Assembly: GCA_018067115.1 (NCBI GenBank)
Contig: JAGPVI010000336.1
Location: 1-8,528 of the forward strand
Length of the DNA stretch: 8,528 bases
Origin: Bizionia sp.
GTDB taxonomy: Bacteria; Bacteroidota; Bacteroidia; Flavobacteriales; Flavobacteriaceae
Direction of reading: 5' to 3'
In this document: positions 1 through 7,387 of the stretch, in pieces
Numbering within the stretch: the stretch's first letter is position 1
Layout: every line of letters starts with the position of its first letter
Translations under genes and position numbers: made by a program
Notes under the pieces: generated by a model
The model's database searches: none
Seen by the model: the letters and a program-made list of their open reading frames with translations, nothing else
What the model was told of the DNA's origin: nothing

Positions 1-32
1 ACTTTTTTCCGTTAGTTTTATACCCGTTTAAA

Positions 33-1739
33 ATGAATGTGTTAGTGAAATCAAATCTGTATCTTCTCCTTATAATTTTCTTTTCTATTTCTTCAAAATC
101 GGTCGCACAGAACCTATATTTAGAAGTTTTAGGCGAGACCGATTCTATTACACAAATTATAAAGAATTATAATGTACCAAAAAAGCACCCAGATGCCTCT
201 GCGATTTCCAAAACGCTAAACACTTTAAAAGAATCTCTATATAAGGACGGCTATATTAATTACGCTATTAGTGCTTCACATAAAAAAAACGACAGTACAT
301 TAACATACCACCTCCAATTAAACTCAAAATTCGAATACATAATAATTACATATAATAAGGAGGAGATCGACACTTCGGTTTTAAAACAGATTTCGAAAAG
401 AGTAACTGCTAACGATTTTACACTCCCATTTCACGAAATAGAATCTGCTTTAGCTTTTCTTAATACAAAGGTTTCGCAAAACGGATTTCCATTTGCGCAA
501 TTAAAACTTAAAAACATTTCGGCAGTAAACAAAAACACACTCGAGGCCGATTTAAAAATCAGCAATACCGAAAACAAAAGAAAATTGGATGCCGTACTTA
601 TTAAAGGGTACGAAAATTTTCCAAAATCTTACCTCAATAGATTTCTTAAAATAAGACCTCAGAAAAATTTCAATATAGAAACCATTAAAAAAAAGCTGAA
701 GGGTTTAAATAATTTAAGATTTGCAAAACAGATTAAAGATCCTGAAATTCTATTCAGTAAAGATTCTACAACCTTATATCTCTATCTAGAAAAAACACCA
801 AGCAATGCTTTTGATGGGTATTTAGGATTTAGCACTAATGAAGAAACGAACGCACTAGAGTTTAACGGTTTTATAAATTTAAACCTGACTAATAATTTTA
901 ATTTTGGTGAATCGTTTAGTCTTTATTATAAGAGCACAGAAAATGAACAGCGCAATTTTGACATTAGTTTAAATCTTCCCTATTTATTTAATACACCTAT
1001 TGGAACCGAGTTAGAACTCAACATTTTGAAAAAAGACTCTTCGTTTACTACTGTTAAGCAAAGTGCCAAAGTATTTTATCAAATAGACACGAAGTCTCGT
1101 GTTTTCTTAGGAATTGACAATTACACGTCTAATAATTTATTAAACAATGCCGTTTTTTCTACTGCAGACGATTACACCTCTAATTTCTACACTTCAAAAT
1201 ACACCTTTGAAAACCGCAACACGAACGACCCGTTATTTCCACTAAACACCCTTTTTTCTATGGAGGCAGGCTTAGGAAAAAGAACGAGAGATGACAGCAC
1301 AGAGAAACAAACAAAAATATCCTTAACAACATTTCATACTATTCAATTAAACCAAAAAAACAGTTTTTTCGTTAAAGTTAGCGGCGCTTTATTGAACACG
1401 AATACCCCTTTGGAGAACGAATTATTCCGTTTTGGAGGCATTAACTCTATTCGTGGGTTCGAAGAAGAGAGTTTACTAGCAACAGAATACGTTGTTTTAA
1501 ATACAGAATACCGCTACCGTTTAAGCAAAGCTATTTATGCTCATAGCATTATAGATTATTCTACTTTAAACAACAAACTCACCAATCAAAAAAACAACTT
1601 ATATGGCTTTGGTATTGGGTTTGGTATTATAACACGAGCCGGTTTATTAAAATTAAATTATGCTAATGGCAAAGCAGAATCTCAAAAATTCACATTCTCA
1701 AACTCCAATATCCATCTCAGTTTATCTTCCTTTTTCTGA
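33..1739 (+). CDS. TamA-like Omp85-superfamily outer-membrane protein (POTRA domains plus beta-barrel)
   Basis: The 568-residue product looks like an outer-membrane barrel of the Omp85 superfamily, whose members insert or translocate other proteins at the outer membrane. Residues 1-26 form a signal peptide with a hydrophobic core (LYLLLIIFF) and likely cleavage near SVAQ. Residues about 27-255 look like three POTRA-like units (about 27-105, 107-178 and 184-255). Each has the alternating strand/helix look, with phrases such as LKESLYKDGYINYAI and VLIKGYENFPKSYL. Residues about 256-568 are a barrel of alternating strands. It carries the family's loop-6 signature RFGGINSIRGF, with RGF at 474-476, and ends in a terminal Phe (SLSSFF), as expected of a beta-signal. 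Three POTRAs and a length near 570 resemble TamA rather than five-POTRA BamA; this is inference from layout. No patatin domain is present. ATG 33 is chosen because the signal peptide starts there, although the frame stays open to the window edge. No TamB partner is in the window. A FhaC-type transporter is a less likely alternative. Confidence 0.85.
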   Translation: MNVLVKSNLYLLLIIFFSISSKSVAQNLYLEVLGETDSITQIIKNYNVPKKHPDASAISKTLNTLKESLYKDGYINYAISASHKKNDSTLTYHLQLNSKFEYIIITYNKEEIDTSVLKQISKRVTANDFTLPFHEIESALAFLNTKVSQNGFPFAQLKLKNISAVNKNTLEADLKISNTENKRKLDAVLIKGYENFPKSYLNRFLKIRPQKNFNIETIKKKLKGLNNLRFAKQIKDPEILFSKDSTTLYLYLEKTPSNAFDGYLGFSTNEETNALEFNGFINLNLTNNFNFGESFSLYYKSTENEQRNFDISLNLPYLFNTPIGTELELNILKKDSSFTTVKQSAKVFYQIDTKSRVFLGIDNYTSNNLLNNAVFSTADDYTSNFYTSKYTFENRNTNDPLFPLNTLFSMEAGLGKRTRDDSTEKQTKISLTTFHTIQLNQKNSFFVKVSGALLNTNTPLENELFRFGGINSIRGFEEESLLATEYVVLNTEYRYRLSKAIYAHSIIDYSTLNNKLTNQKNNLYGFGIGFGIITRAGLLKLNYANGKAESQKFTFSNSNIHLSLSSFF

Positions 1740-1752
1740 TTTTGGGCCAAAA
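1740..1752. promoter_or_regulatory. Palindromic site TTTTGG-G-CCAAAA, possible operator
   Basis: Two perfect 6-base arms (TTTTGG and CCAAAA) flank a single G immediately after the stop codon of the TamA-like gene. The one-base centre rules out an RNA hairpin using the whole stem, so a protein-binding DNA site is more plausible than a terminator. A shortened copy of one half, TTTTGGCC, recurs at 1825-1832, overlapping the proposed -7 element of the susC-like gene. No regulator is encoded in the window, so the operator role is a guess. Confidence 0.25.
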
Positions 1753-1797
1753 TAAACGCCGATTTTTAAAAGTTTTTTGAAATTTTAACCAATAAAT

Positions 1798-1829
1798 ATT
1801 GTTTTATTAACTTTTTATTATGATTTTTG
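1798..1829 (+). promoter_or_regulatory. Candidate Bacteroidota-type promoter for the susC-like operon
   Basis: ATTG at 1798-1801 could serve as the -33 element (consensus TTTG or TTG). GATTTTTG at 1822-1829 could serve as the -7 element (consensus TAnnTTTG, one mismatch at the first base). The 20-base spacing between them fits the known range for the primary sigma factor of this phylum. Transcription would start around 1834-1837, leaving a leader of about 20 A/T-rich bases before ATG 1858. The -33 element overlaps a small inverted repeat, CAATA-AA-TATTG, at 1790-1801. Chance matches are common in AT-rich DNA, so this remains a candidate. Confidence 0.45.
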
Positions 1830-1857
1830 GCCTAGACTAATTCAAATAAAATATAAA

Positions 1858-4800
1858 ATGAAAACAAAGTTTAGTGGAATTTTAACGCTGTTTCTAGCGT
1901 TTGTTGTGCAACTCACGTTCGCACAGGAAAAATCAATTTCAGGAACGATTTCCGATGAAAACGGACTACCGTTACCTGGAGTAAATATTGTTGTTAAAGG
2001 TACTACCAGTGGTACGCAATCGGATTTCGACGGAAATTACGCGATATCTGCAAGCAACGGCGACGTTATTTCTTACTCTTTTGTAGGTTATAAAGGAGTT
2101 GATAAAACTGTAGGTGCTGCTAACACAATTAGCTTTTCAATGGAAGTAGACGTAGAAGCTATCGACGAGGTAGTAATTACGGCTCTTGGTATTAAAAGAA
2201 AGAAAGACGAGGTAACAACCGTTTATCAAGAAGTTAGTACTGAAGAACTTGCTAAAGCTAATAACCCTAGTGTTGTAAACAGTTTATCAGGTAAAGTATC
2301 TGGTTTAACTATTACACAGACTAGTAATGGTGTATCTGGAGATACTAGAATAGTACTTCGTGGTAACCGTTCTATTTCTGGAAACAACGAAGCATTAGTA
2401 GTAATTGATGGCGCTATCTCTAGCACAACTTTCTTAAACGCTTTAGATCCTAATCAAGTAGAGTCTTTAAACGTTATTAAAGGTGCTGCAGGTTCTGCAT
2501 TATACGGATCGCAAGGTTCTAACGGTGTAATTGTAGTGTCTACAAAAAAATCTACTAAAGGTGGAAAAATGACTATTCAAGTAAATAGTTCTATCGACTT
2601 TGAAAGCGTTGCTTACGTTCCAGAAAAGCAGACTCGTTATGGTCAAGGATGGGATTTAGGAAATGGTTTTGAAAACGTTATTTATGAAAACGGTGGTTGG
2701 GGTCCAGAATTTGACGGTGAAATGGTTCCTGTTGGATTACCTCAAGCTGATGGTTCATTCGTAATGGCTCCTTACTCAAGTAGAGGAAAGGACAGTATGA
2801 AAGAATTTTTTCAAACTGGTATTACTAGACAAAACTCTATCTTAATCTCTGCTGGAGATGAAGAAGGATACTTCACTTTAGGTGCAAGAAATATATTAAA
2901 TGAATTCATCATCCCTGGTGATCAAAGAAAAAGAAACACGCTTACTTTAAATGCAGGTAAAACTGTAGGTAACTGGAACGCTGGAGGTAGTGTAATTTAC
3001 ACGAATACTTCTGTTGGAAGACATAATGGAGATTTAAACACTCAATTATTACAGTCTGCAACTAACATTCCTGTTGCTGCATTTGAAAACTCTGGTAACG
3101 AAGGTAACTGGAATGCATATTTCACGAATCCTTACTGGAACCTTGCTAACCAACGTTCTGAAGCTGAGTCTAACAACTTAAGTTTATCTGGAGATTTAGG
3201 ATACAAAGTAAACGATAACATCTCTTTCAAATTATTAAGTAATGCTAGAATTAACACTAGCCAAAGTTTAGGATACCAAAACGGTTATACTGAGCCAACA
3301 GAGATTATTGATAACACAGGAGCTAACAGATCTTTAATTTCTCAAGTAGATATCCGTAATGACAGAAGTAGTCAATACTATACCGATTTCTTTATGAATT
3401 TAGATTATATGTTAACTGAAAAAATATCTTTTGGTGCTAACATTGGTTTAAACAATCAGTATTTCAAAAATGCTTTTGTAAGAGCAGGTGGTAATGGTTT
3501 AACTGTAGATGGTATTTACACTATTCCTAACCTTTCTGGAGGACCAAGTTCTGAGTTATTAACAGATGGTTTACCAAGAACAACAGATTACAGAAGTTCT
3601 AGTTCTAGAATTGGTGCTTTTGCTAACTTAGATTTCGGTTACGAAGATTACTTATTCTTAACATTAACAGGTCGTAATGACTGGTCTTCTACTTTAAACA
3701 AAGCGAACCAATCATTCTTCTACCCTTCTGTGAGTGCTTCTTTTATCCCAACTAAAGCTTTCGATAATTTTGGTGGAGATATTTTAAACTACATGAAAGT
3801 AACTGCTGCTTACGTAAAAATTGGTAACGATGGTGGTATTAATCCTTATTCTATTCAACAAACGTATGATACTGCTCCAGGTTTCCCTTACGCAGGTCAA
3901 AACTCATTTGTTGTGAACAGAGGAATTACAGATCCTTTCTTACAACCAGAATTTACAACAACTGCAGAAGTTGGTTTATCTCTTGGTTTCTTAAAAAACC
4001 GTGTGACTTTAGATGCTAGTTACTCTAGCTTCAACACTACAGATCAAATTGTAAGAGTTAATACTTCTGATGCTTCAGGATTAAGTACTTCTCAAATTAA
4101 CATTGGAGAAACTGAAGGATATGCTTTAGAATTAGATTTAGGTCTTAAAGTTTTAAAAACTGATAACATCCAGTGGAACGTAAACGTAGGGTACTCTACT
4201 ACAGATAACGAAGTTATCAAGGTATCTGACCAAGCGAAACAAGTTTCTTTAGGTGGTTTTACAGGATTTGCTGAATCTTTTGCTATAGAAGGACAAGCGT
4301 TCCCAGTATTACAAACAAATGCTTACGAAAGAGATCCAGAAGGAAGAATTATTATCAATTCTGCAGGAAATCCAACAGAAGCTGCTGGTTTAAAAGTAGC
4401 TGGAAGAACAACTGCTAAGCACGTTGTAAACTTAAATACGAATTTCACATATAAAGATTTCACATTATCTGCTACTATGGATTACAGAACAGGACACGTT
4501 TTCTATTCTGACCACAAAGCTGAAATGACTTGGTCTGGACACGCTGTAGAAACTGCTCAAGGTGGACGTGGTGCTTTTATCTGGCCAAACTCTGTTGTAG
4601 AAACATCTCCTGGTGTTTACGAAGCTAACACTTCTGTACCTTCTGGAGGAACAACTGCTGGTTCTTACATTAACTTCTTTGGAAACTATAGAGGTATTGG
4701 TGAAAACCACATCTTAGATGCAACTGCATTTAAAGTAAGAGAACTATCTTTATCTTATGAGTTAAACAAAAAGTACTTAGCTAACACTATGATTACTGGT

Positions 4801-4971
4801 TTAAGAATTAGTGCTACTGCTAGAAACCCATTTACAGTATTACCATCTGAAAACAGAGGTTACAGTGATCCAGAATTTGGATTTACATCTGGAAATGCTC
4901 AAGGTATCACAACAAATGCTACTTTACCAGCAACAAGAACTTTTGGTTTAGGTCTTAACTTAACATTTTAA
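1858..4971 (+). CDS. SusC/RagA-family TonB-dependent outer-membrane transporter
   Basis: This is the barrel of a SusCD uptake complex, importing a substrate across the outer membrane with TonB energy. The 1037-residue length is normal for the family. Residues 1-22 are a signal peptide (cleavage near TFA/QE). Residues about 25-97 are a carboxypeptidase-regulatory-like domain (ISGTISDENGLPLPGVNIVV, DFDGNYAI). A TonB-box region follows at about 102-116 (IDEVVITALGIKRKK). The plug, about 117-231, has LSGKVSGLTI, LRGNRSISGNNEALVVIDG and VIKGAAGSALYGSQGSNGV. The rest is a 22-strand-type barrel, ending in the typical tail NPFTVLPSENRGYSDPEFGF and a final LNLTF. No N-terminal STN domain is present, so signalling through an anti-sigma factor is not expected. 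The gene starts a four-gene unit, with the SusD partner 12 bases downstream. Codon use is strongly biased after roughly the first 60 codons. Family assignment is firm; the substrate is unknown. Confidence 0.97.
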   Translation: MKTKFSGILTLFLAFVVQLTFAQEKSISGTISDENGLPLPGVNIVVKGTTSGTQSDFDGNYAISASNGDVISYSFVGYKGVDKTVGAANTISFSMEVDVEAIDEVVITALGIKRKKDEVTTVYQEVSTEELAKANNPSVVNSLSGKVSGLTITQTSNGVSGDTRIVLRGNRSISGNNEALVVIDGAISSTTFLNALDPNQVESLNVIKGAAGSALYGSQGSNGVIVVSTKKSTKGGKMTIQVNSSIDFESVAYVPEKQTRYGQGWDLGNGFENVIYENGGWGPEFDGEMVPVGLPQADGSFVMAPYSSRGKDSMKEFFQTGITRQNSILISAGDEEGYFTLGARNILNEFIIPGDQRKRNTLTLNAGKTVGNWNAGGSVIYTNTSVGRHNGDLNTQLLQSATNIPVAAFENSGNEGNWNAYFTNPYWNLANQRSEAESNNLSLSGDLGYKVNDNISFKLLSNARINTSQSLGYQNGYTEPTEIIDNTGANRSLISQVDIRNDRSSQYYTDFFMNLDYMLTEKISFGANIGLNNQYFKNAFVRAGGNGLTVDGIYTIPNLSGGPSSELLTDGLPRTTDYRSSSSRIGAFANLDFGYEDYLFLTLTGRNDWSSTLNKANQSFFYPSVSASFIPTKAFDNFGGDILNYMKVTAAYVKIGNDGGINPYSIQQTYDTAPGFPYAGQNSFVVNRGITDPFLQPEFTTTAEVGLSLGFLKNRVTLDASYSSFNTTDQIVRVNTSDASGLSTSQINIGETEGYALELDLGLKVLKTDNIQWNVNVGYSTTDNEVIKVSDQAKQVSLGGFTGFAESFAIEGQAFPVLQTNAYERDPEGRIIINSAGNPTEAAGLKVAGRTTAKHVVNLNTNFTYKDFTLSATMDYRTGHVFYSDHKAEMTWSGHAVETAQGGRGAFIWPNSVVETSPGVYEANTSVPSGGTTAGSYINFFGNYRGIGENHILDATAFKVRELSLSYELNKKYLANTMITGLRISATARNPFTVLPSENRGYSDPEFGFTSGNAQGITTNATLPATRTFGLGLNLTF

Positions 4972-4983
4972 TAAAAAAAAACA

Positions 4984-6507
4984 ATGAAAAAATATTTTAA
5001 TAAAGGATTTATACTTCTTGCATTAGGACTATCTACATTAGCTTGCGAAAGCACTTTAGATATTAACGAAACAGAAGTAGGATTCACAACTGAAAACGTA
5101 ACTCCAGACTTATTACTAGCTGGAGCTATACAAGCACCAAGAGCTAGGTTTGAGGTTACTGCTAGTGAAACTGGAAGTATTTTAATGAACCAATGGGCTG
5201 GTGATATTAACAACGTAACTGGTGGGTTTCAAGATGAATTCAGATTGAATTTTACACAAACTTACGGTCCTGGATCTCTTATTTGGAGAGACATGTTTAG
5301 AGGAATGGGTACATACCAAGCTATCATTAACTATGAAGGTGAAGAGTACAATAACCATAAAGCGATTTCAAGAATCTTAAAGTCTTACTACTTTCAGTTC
5401 TTAACTGATATTTATGGAGATATTCCTTACACTGAAGCTTTACAATTTGGTGAAAACTTTACGCCTGCTTACGACGATGCTAAATCTATTTATAGAGATC
5501 TTATCGTACAATTAGATGTGGCTATTGGAACATTAAATAACTATAGTGCTTCTAACCCAGTTGGCGTTGAAGATACTGTTTTTGCAGGTGACGCAAACGG
5601 GTGGATTCAAATGGCTAATACTTTAAAACTAAGAATTCTTTTAAGACAATCTGAATTAGCATTAACTGATTCTGAAACTGCATCTTACTTAGCAGCTCAG
5701 TTTGCAAATTTAGATAACAACTTCTTAATTACTGATGCTACTCTTAACCCTAGCTACAGTAATACAGATGGTCAATTAAACCCATTCTGGGCAAACTACG
5801 GTCAAGATACAGCAGGTAACGATACTTTCGATAATGATTTTATTGTACCATCTGATTACCAAGCTGAATTCTTAAAAGGTTTCCAAACAGAAGATGGTTT
5901 ATCTACTAACGTATCAGACCCAAGACTTACACGTATGTACGAGCCAGTATCAATAGGTCCTGATGCAGGAAATGTAGTAGGTGTTATTCAAGGAGAAACT
6001 AACGTTAATGCTCCACAAGAATTATCAGAATTAGGTCCTGGTTTATTAAGAGGTCCAGATCAAGATAGTTACTTATTTACAGCTGCTGAAAGTTTCTTTT
6101 TACAGGCAGAAGCTGCTGAAAGAGGTTTTATTACAGGTAGTGCACAACAATTATTTGAAGCTGGTATTCAAGCGTCTTTCTCTTTATTAGGAGCAGGATC
6201 TGCAAATAACTACATTGCATCGTCTTCAACGACTAACAGAATTGGTTATGCAGGATCGGCTAATAAAATTGAAGCTATTATGTTTCAAAAATGGATTGCT
6301 CTAACAGGAATTAACGCTATGGAATCTTTTTTCGATTACAATAGAACAGGTTTCCCAGCAACTCCATTATCTGTAATTGCTGAGCAAACAAGATTGCCAT
6401 ACAGATTATTATACCCAGCATCAGAATCTTCTACAAACTCTGGAAATGTGCCTAACCAGGCAGCATCAGCAGCGTTTAACGACAGATTATTCTGGGACGT
6501 AAACTAA
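4984..6507 (+). CDS. SusD/RagB-family substrate-binding outer-membrane lipoprotein (SusD-like_2 type)
   Basis: This is the surface lid that captures substrate above the SusC barrel. The 507-residue product has a lipoprotein signal with lipobox STLAC, so the mature protein starts at Cys21 (CESTLDINE). The N-terminal helical part includes LTDIYGDIPYTEALQ (141-154), followed by YDDAKSIYRDLIVQLDVAI (163-181) and WIQMANTLKLRILLRQ (207-222). These are hallmarks of SusD-like TPR folds and specifically of the SusD-like_2 (PF12771) branch. The C-terminal part keeps the usual segments AAESFFLQAEAAERG (367-381), IEAIMFQKWIALTGINAMES (429-448) and the closing RLPYRLLYPASESSTNSGN (470-488). Length is normal and no disruption is seen. 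ATG 4984 follows an A-rich leader just 12 bases after the susC-like stop, indicating co-transcription. The start is supported because the signal peptide begins at once. Members of this branch occur in both glycan and peptide systems, so the ligand cannot be assigned. Confidence 0.96.
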   Translation: MKKYFNKGFILLALGLSTLACESTLDINETEVGFTTENVTPDLLLAGAIQAPRARFEVTASETGSILMNQWAGDINNVTGGFQDEFRLNFTQTYGPGSLIWRDMFRGMGTYQAIINYEGEEYNNHKAISRILKSYYFQFLTDIYGDIPYTEALQFGENFTPAYDDAKSIYRDLIVQLDVAIGTLNNYSASNPVGVEDTVFAGDANGWIQMANTLKLRILLRQSELALTDSETASYLAAQFANLDNNFLITDATLNPSYSNTDGQLNPFWANYGQDTAGNDTFDNDFIVPSDYQAEFLKGFQTEDGLSTNVSDPRLTRMYEPVSIGPDAGNVVGVIQGETNVNAPQELSELGPGLLRGPDQDSYLFTAAESFFLQAEAAERGFITGSAQQLFEAGIQASFSLLGAGSANNYIASSSTTNRIGYAGSANKIEAIMFQKWIALTGINAMESFFDYNRTGFPATPLSVIAEQTRLPYRLLYPASESSTNSGNVPNQAASAAFNDRLFWDVN

Positions 6508-6532
6508 TTAAAAATTGCTAAAACATAGAAAA

Positions 6533-7366
6533 ATGAAAAACATAAAAATATTATTGCTTGTTCTTACATTATCTGCACTAAACTTCTCTTGTTTAGTAGA
6601 TGATGAAGATGAAGGAGGATTACAAGGAATTGAAAATAGTGCATACCTTATAGGTTTCGCTAAGAAAACAGAAAATGAAAGTTATTTTGTAGATGAAGGC
6701 GCTATAGTGAAAAACTACCCAGTAAGTATACTTGGTGGAAATGCTGGAAATCCTACTACTTCAGACGTGGCGGTTACTTTTACAGTAGACCCATCATCGA
6801 CTGCAGTAGCAGGAAATGAATATAACTTAACTACTAGCTCTTTTGTTATTCCAGCTGGAGCGAACTATGGAACAATTCCTGTGACTATTAACACTGGTGG
6901 ATTAGATCCTGATGCGCCGACGTTTTTAAAGTTAAATTTAACGTCGTCAACTGGATCTGTTATATCAGATTTAAATGATTCTTTAACAATAAACTTTGTT
7001 GGTTGTCAATCAGAAGTTGATACTTTTACTTATGCTGTTACAACTATACGTATAAGTGATGGTGGTTTAATGAACTCACAACTTGAAAACATCACTATGG
7101 AATCTGTAAACGTTTTTAGAACTGCAACTGTAGGTCCTTACGGTCCTGGAGCAGCTGGTGGATCAATTGGTGGAACAGAAGGATTCACGTTTAATGATGT
7201 ATGTGGAGAAATTACTGTTGAAAGTCAAAACTTAGTAAGTCTATATTCAAACCAAGTATTCGGTTCTGGTTCTGTAGATCCAGTAACAGGAGACATTGAG
7301 ATCACTTATACTATTACATTTGGTTCAGGAGATAGAGTGTTCACTTCTACTTATGTAAAACAATAA
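6533..7366 (+). CDS. Surface-type lipoprotein with Calx-beta/DUF1735-like N-terminal module, third gene of the SusCD unit
   Basis: The protein is 277 residues from ATG 6533. A TTG 18 bases upstream is in frame, but it would add a charged six-residue extension before the signal peptide. The lipoprotein signal ends ALNFSC, giving a mature N-terminus at Cys20 followed by LVDDEDEGG. That acidic run resembles the lipoprotein export signal that sends Bacteroidota lipoproteins to the cell surface. Residues about 35-155 look like a beta-sandwich of Calx-beta or DUF1735 (BT_3987 N-terminal) type: VAVTFTV, then AVAGNEYNL, then FVIPAGANYGTIPVTI, then DSLTINF. Residues about 158-277 form a second, strand-rich, Gly-rich module (GPYGPGAAGGSIGG) that I do not recognise. 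It holds the only two non-lipid cysteines (158 and 224), possibly a disulphide. The gene sits 25 bases after the susD-like gene, so an accessory surface-binding role analogous to SusE/SusF is inferred. No enzyme motif is seen. Confidence 0.85.
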   Translation: MKNIKILLLVLTLSALNFSCLVDDEDEGGLQGIENSAYLIGFAKKTENESYFVDEGAIVKNYPVSILGGNAGNPTTSDVAVTFTVDPSSTAVAGNEYNLTTSSFVIPAGANYGTIPVTINTGGLDPDAPTFLKLNLTSSTGSVISDLNDSLTINFVGCQSEVDTFTYAVTTIRISDGGLMNSQLENITMESVNVFRTATVGPYGPGAAGGSIGGTEGFTFNDVCGEITVESQNLVSLYSNQVFGSGSVDPVTGDIEITYTITFGSGDRVFTSTYVKQ

Positions 7367-7387
7367 TTTAATTTTAAAAATATTAAA

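Noticed and set aside
1..31. Possible 3' end of an upstream gene ending in TAA at 29-31 (frame open to the window edge).
   Set aside because: Only nine codons are visible, so they cannot be distinguished from chance; no family can be recognised.
1753..1822. A/T-rich inverted repeats between the TamA-like and susC-like genes considered as a terminator.
   Set aside because: No GC-containing stem followed by a T run is present; the repeats are low complexity.
2226..2426. Minus-strand open frame opposite the plug region of the susC-like gene.
   Set aside because: It is a shadow of a well-supported gene, with no start context and no family resemblance.
4465..4710. Minus-strand open frame opposite the end of the susC-like barrel.
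   Set aside because: The Ser/Arg/Val-rich translation is typical of an antisense shadow, and the + strand gene explains the sequence.
4968..5213. Minus-strand open frame across the susC/susD junction.
   Set aside because: It is antisense to the start of a clear SusD-like lipoprotein, with no independent support.
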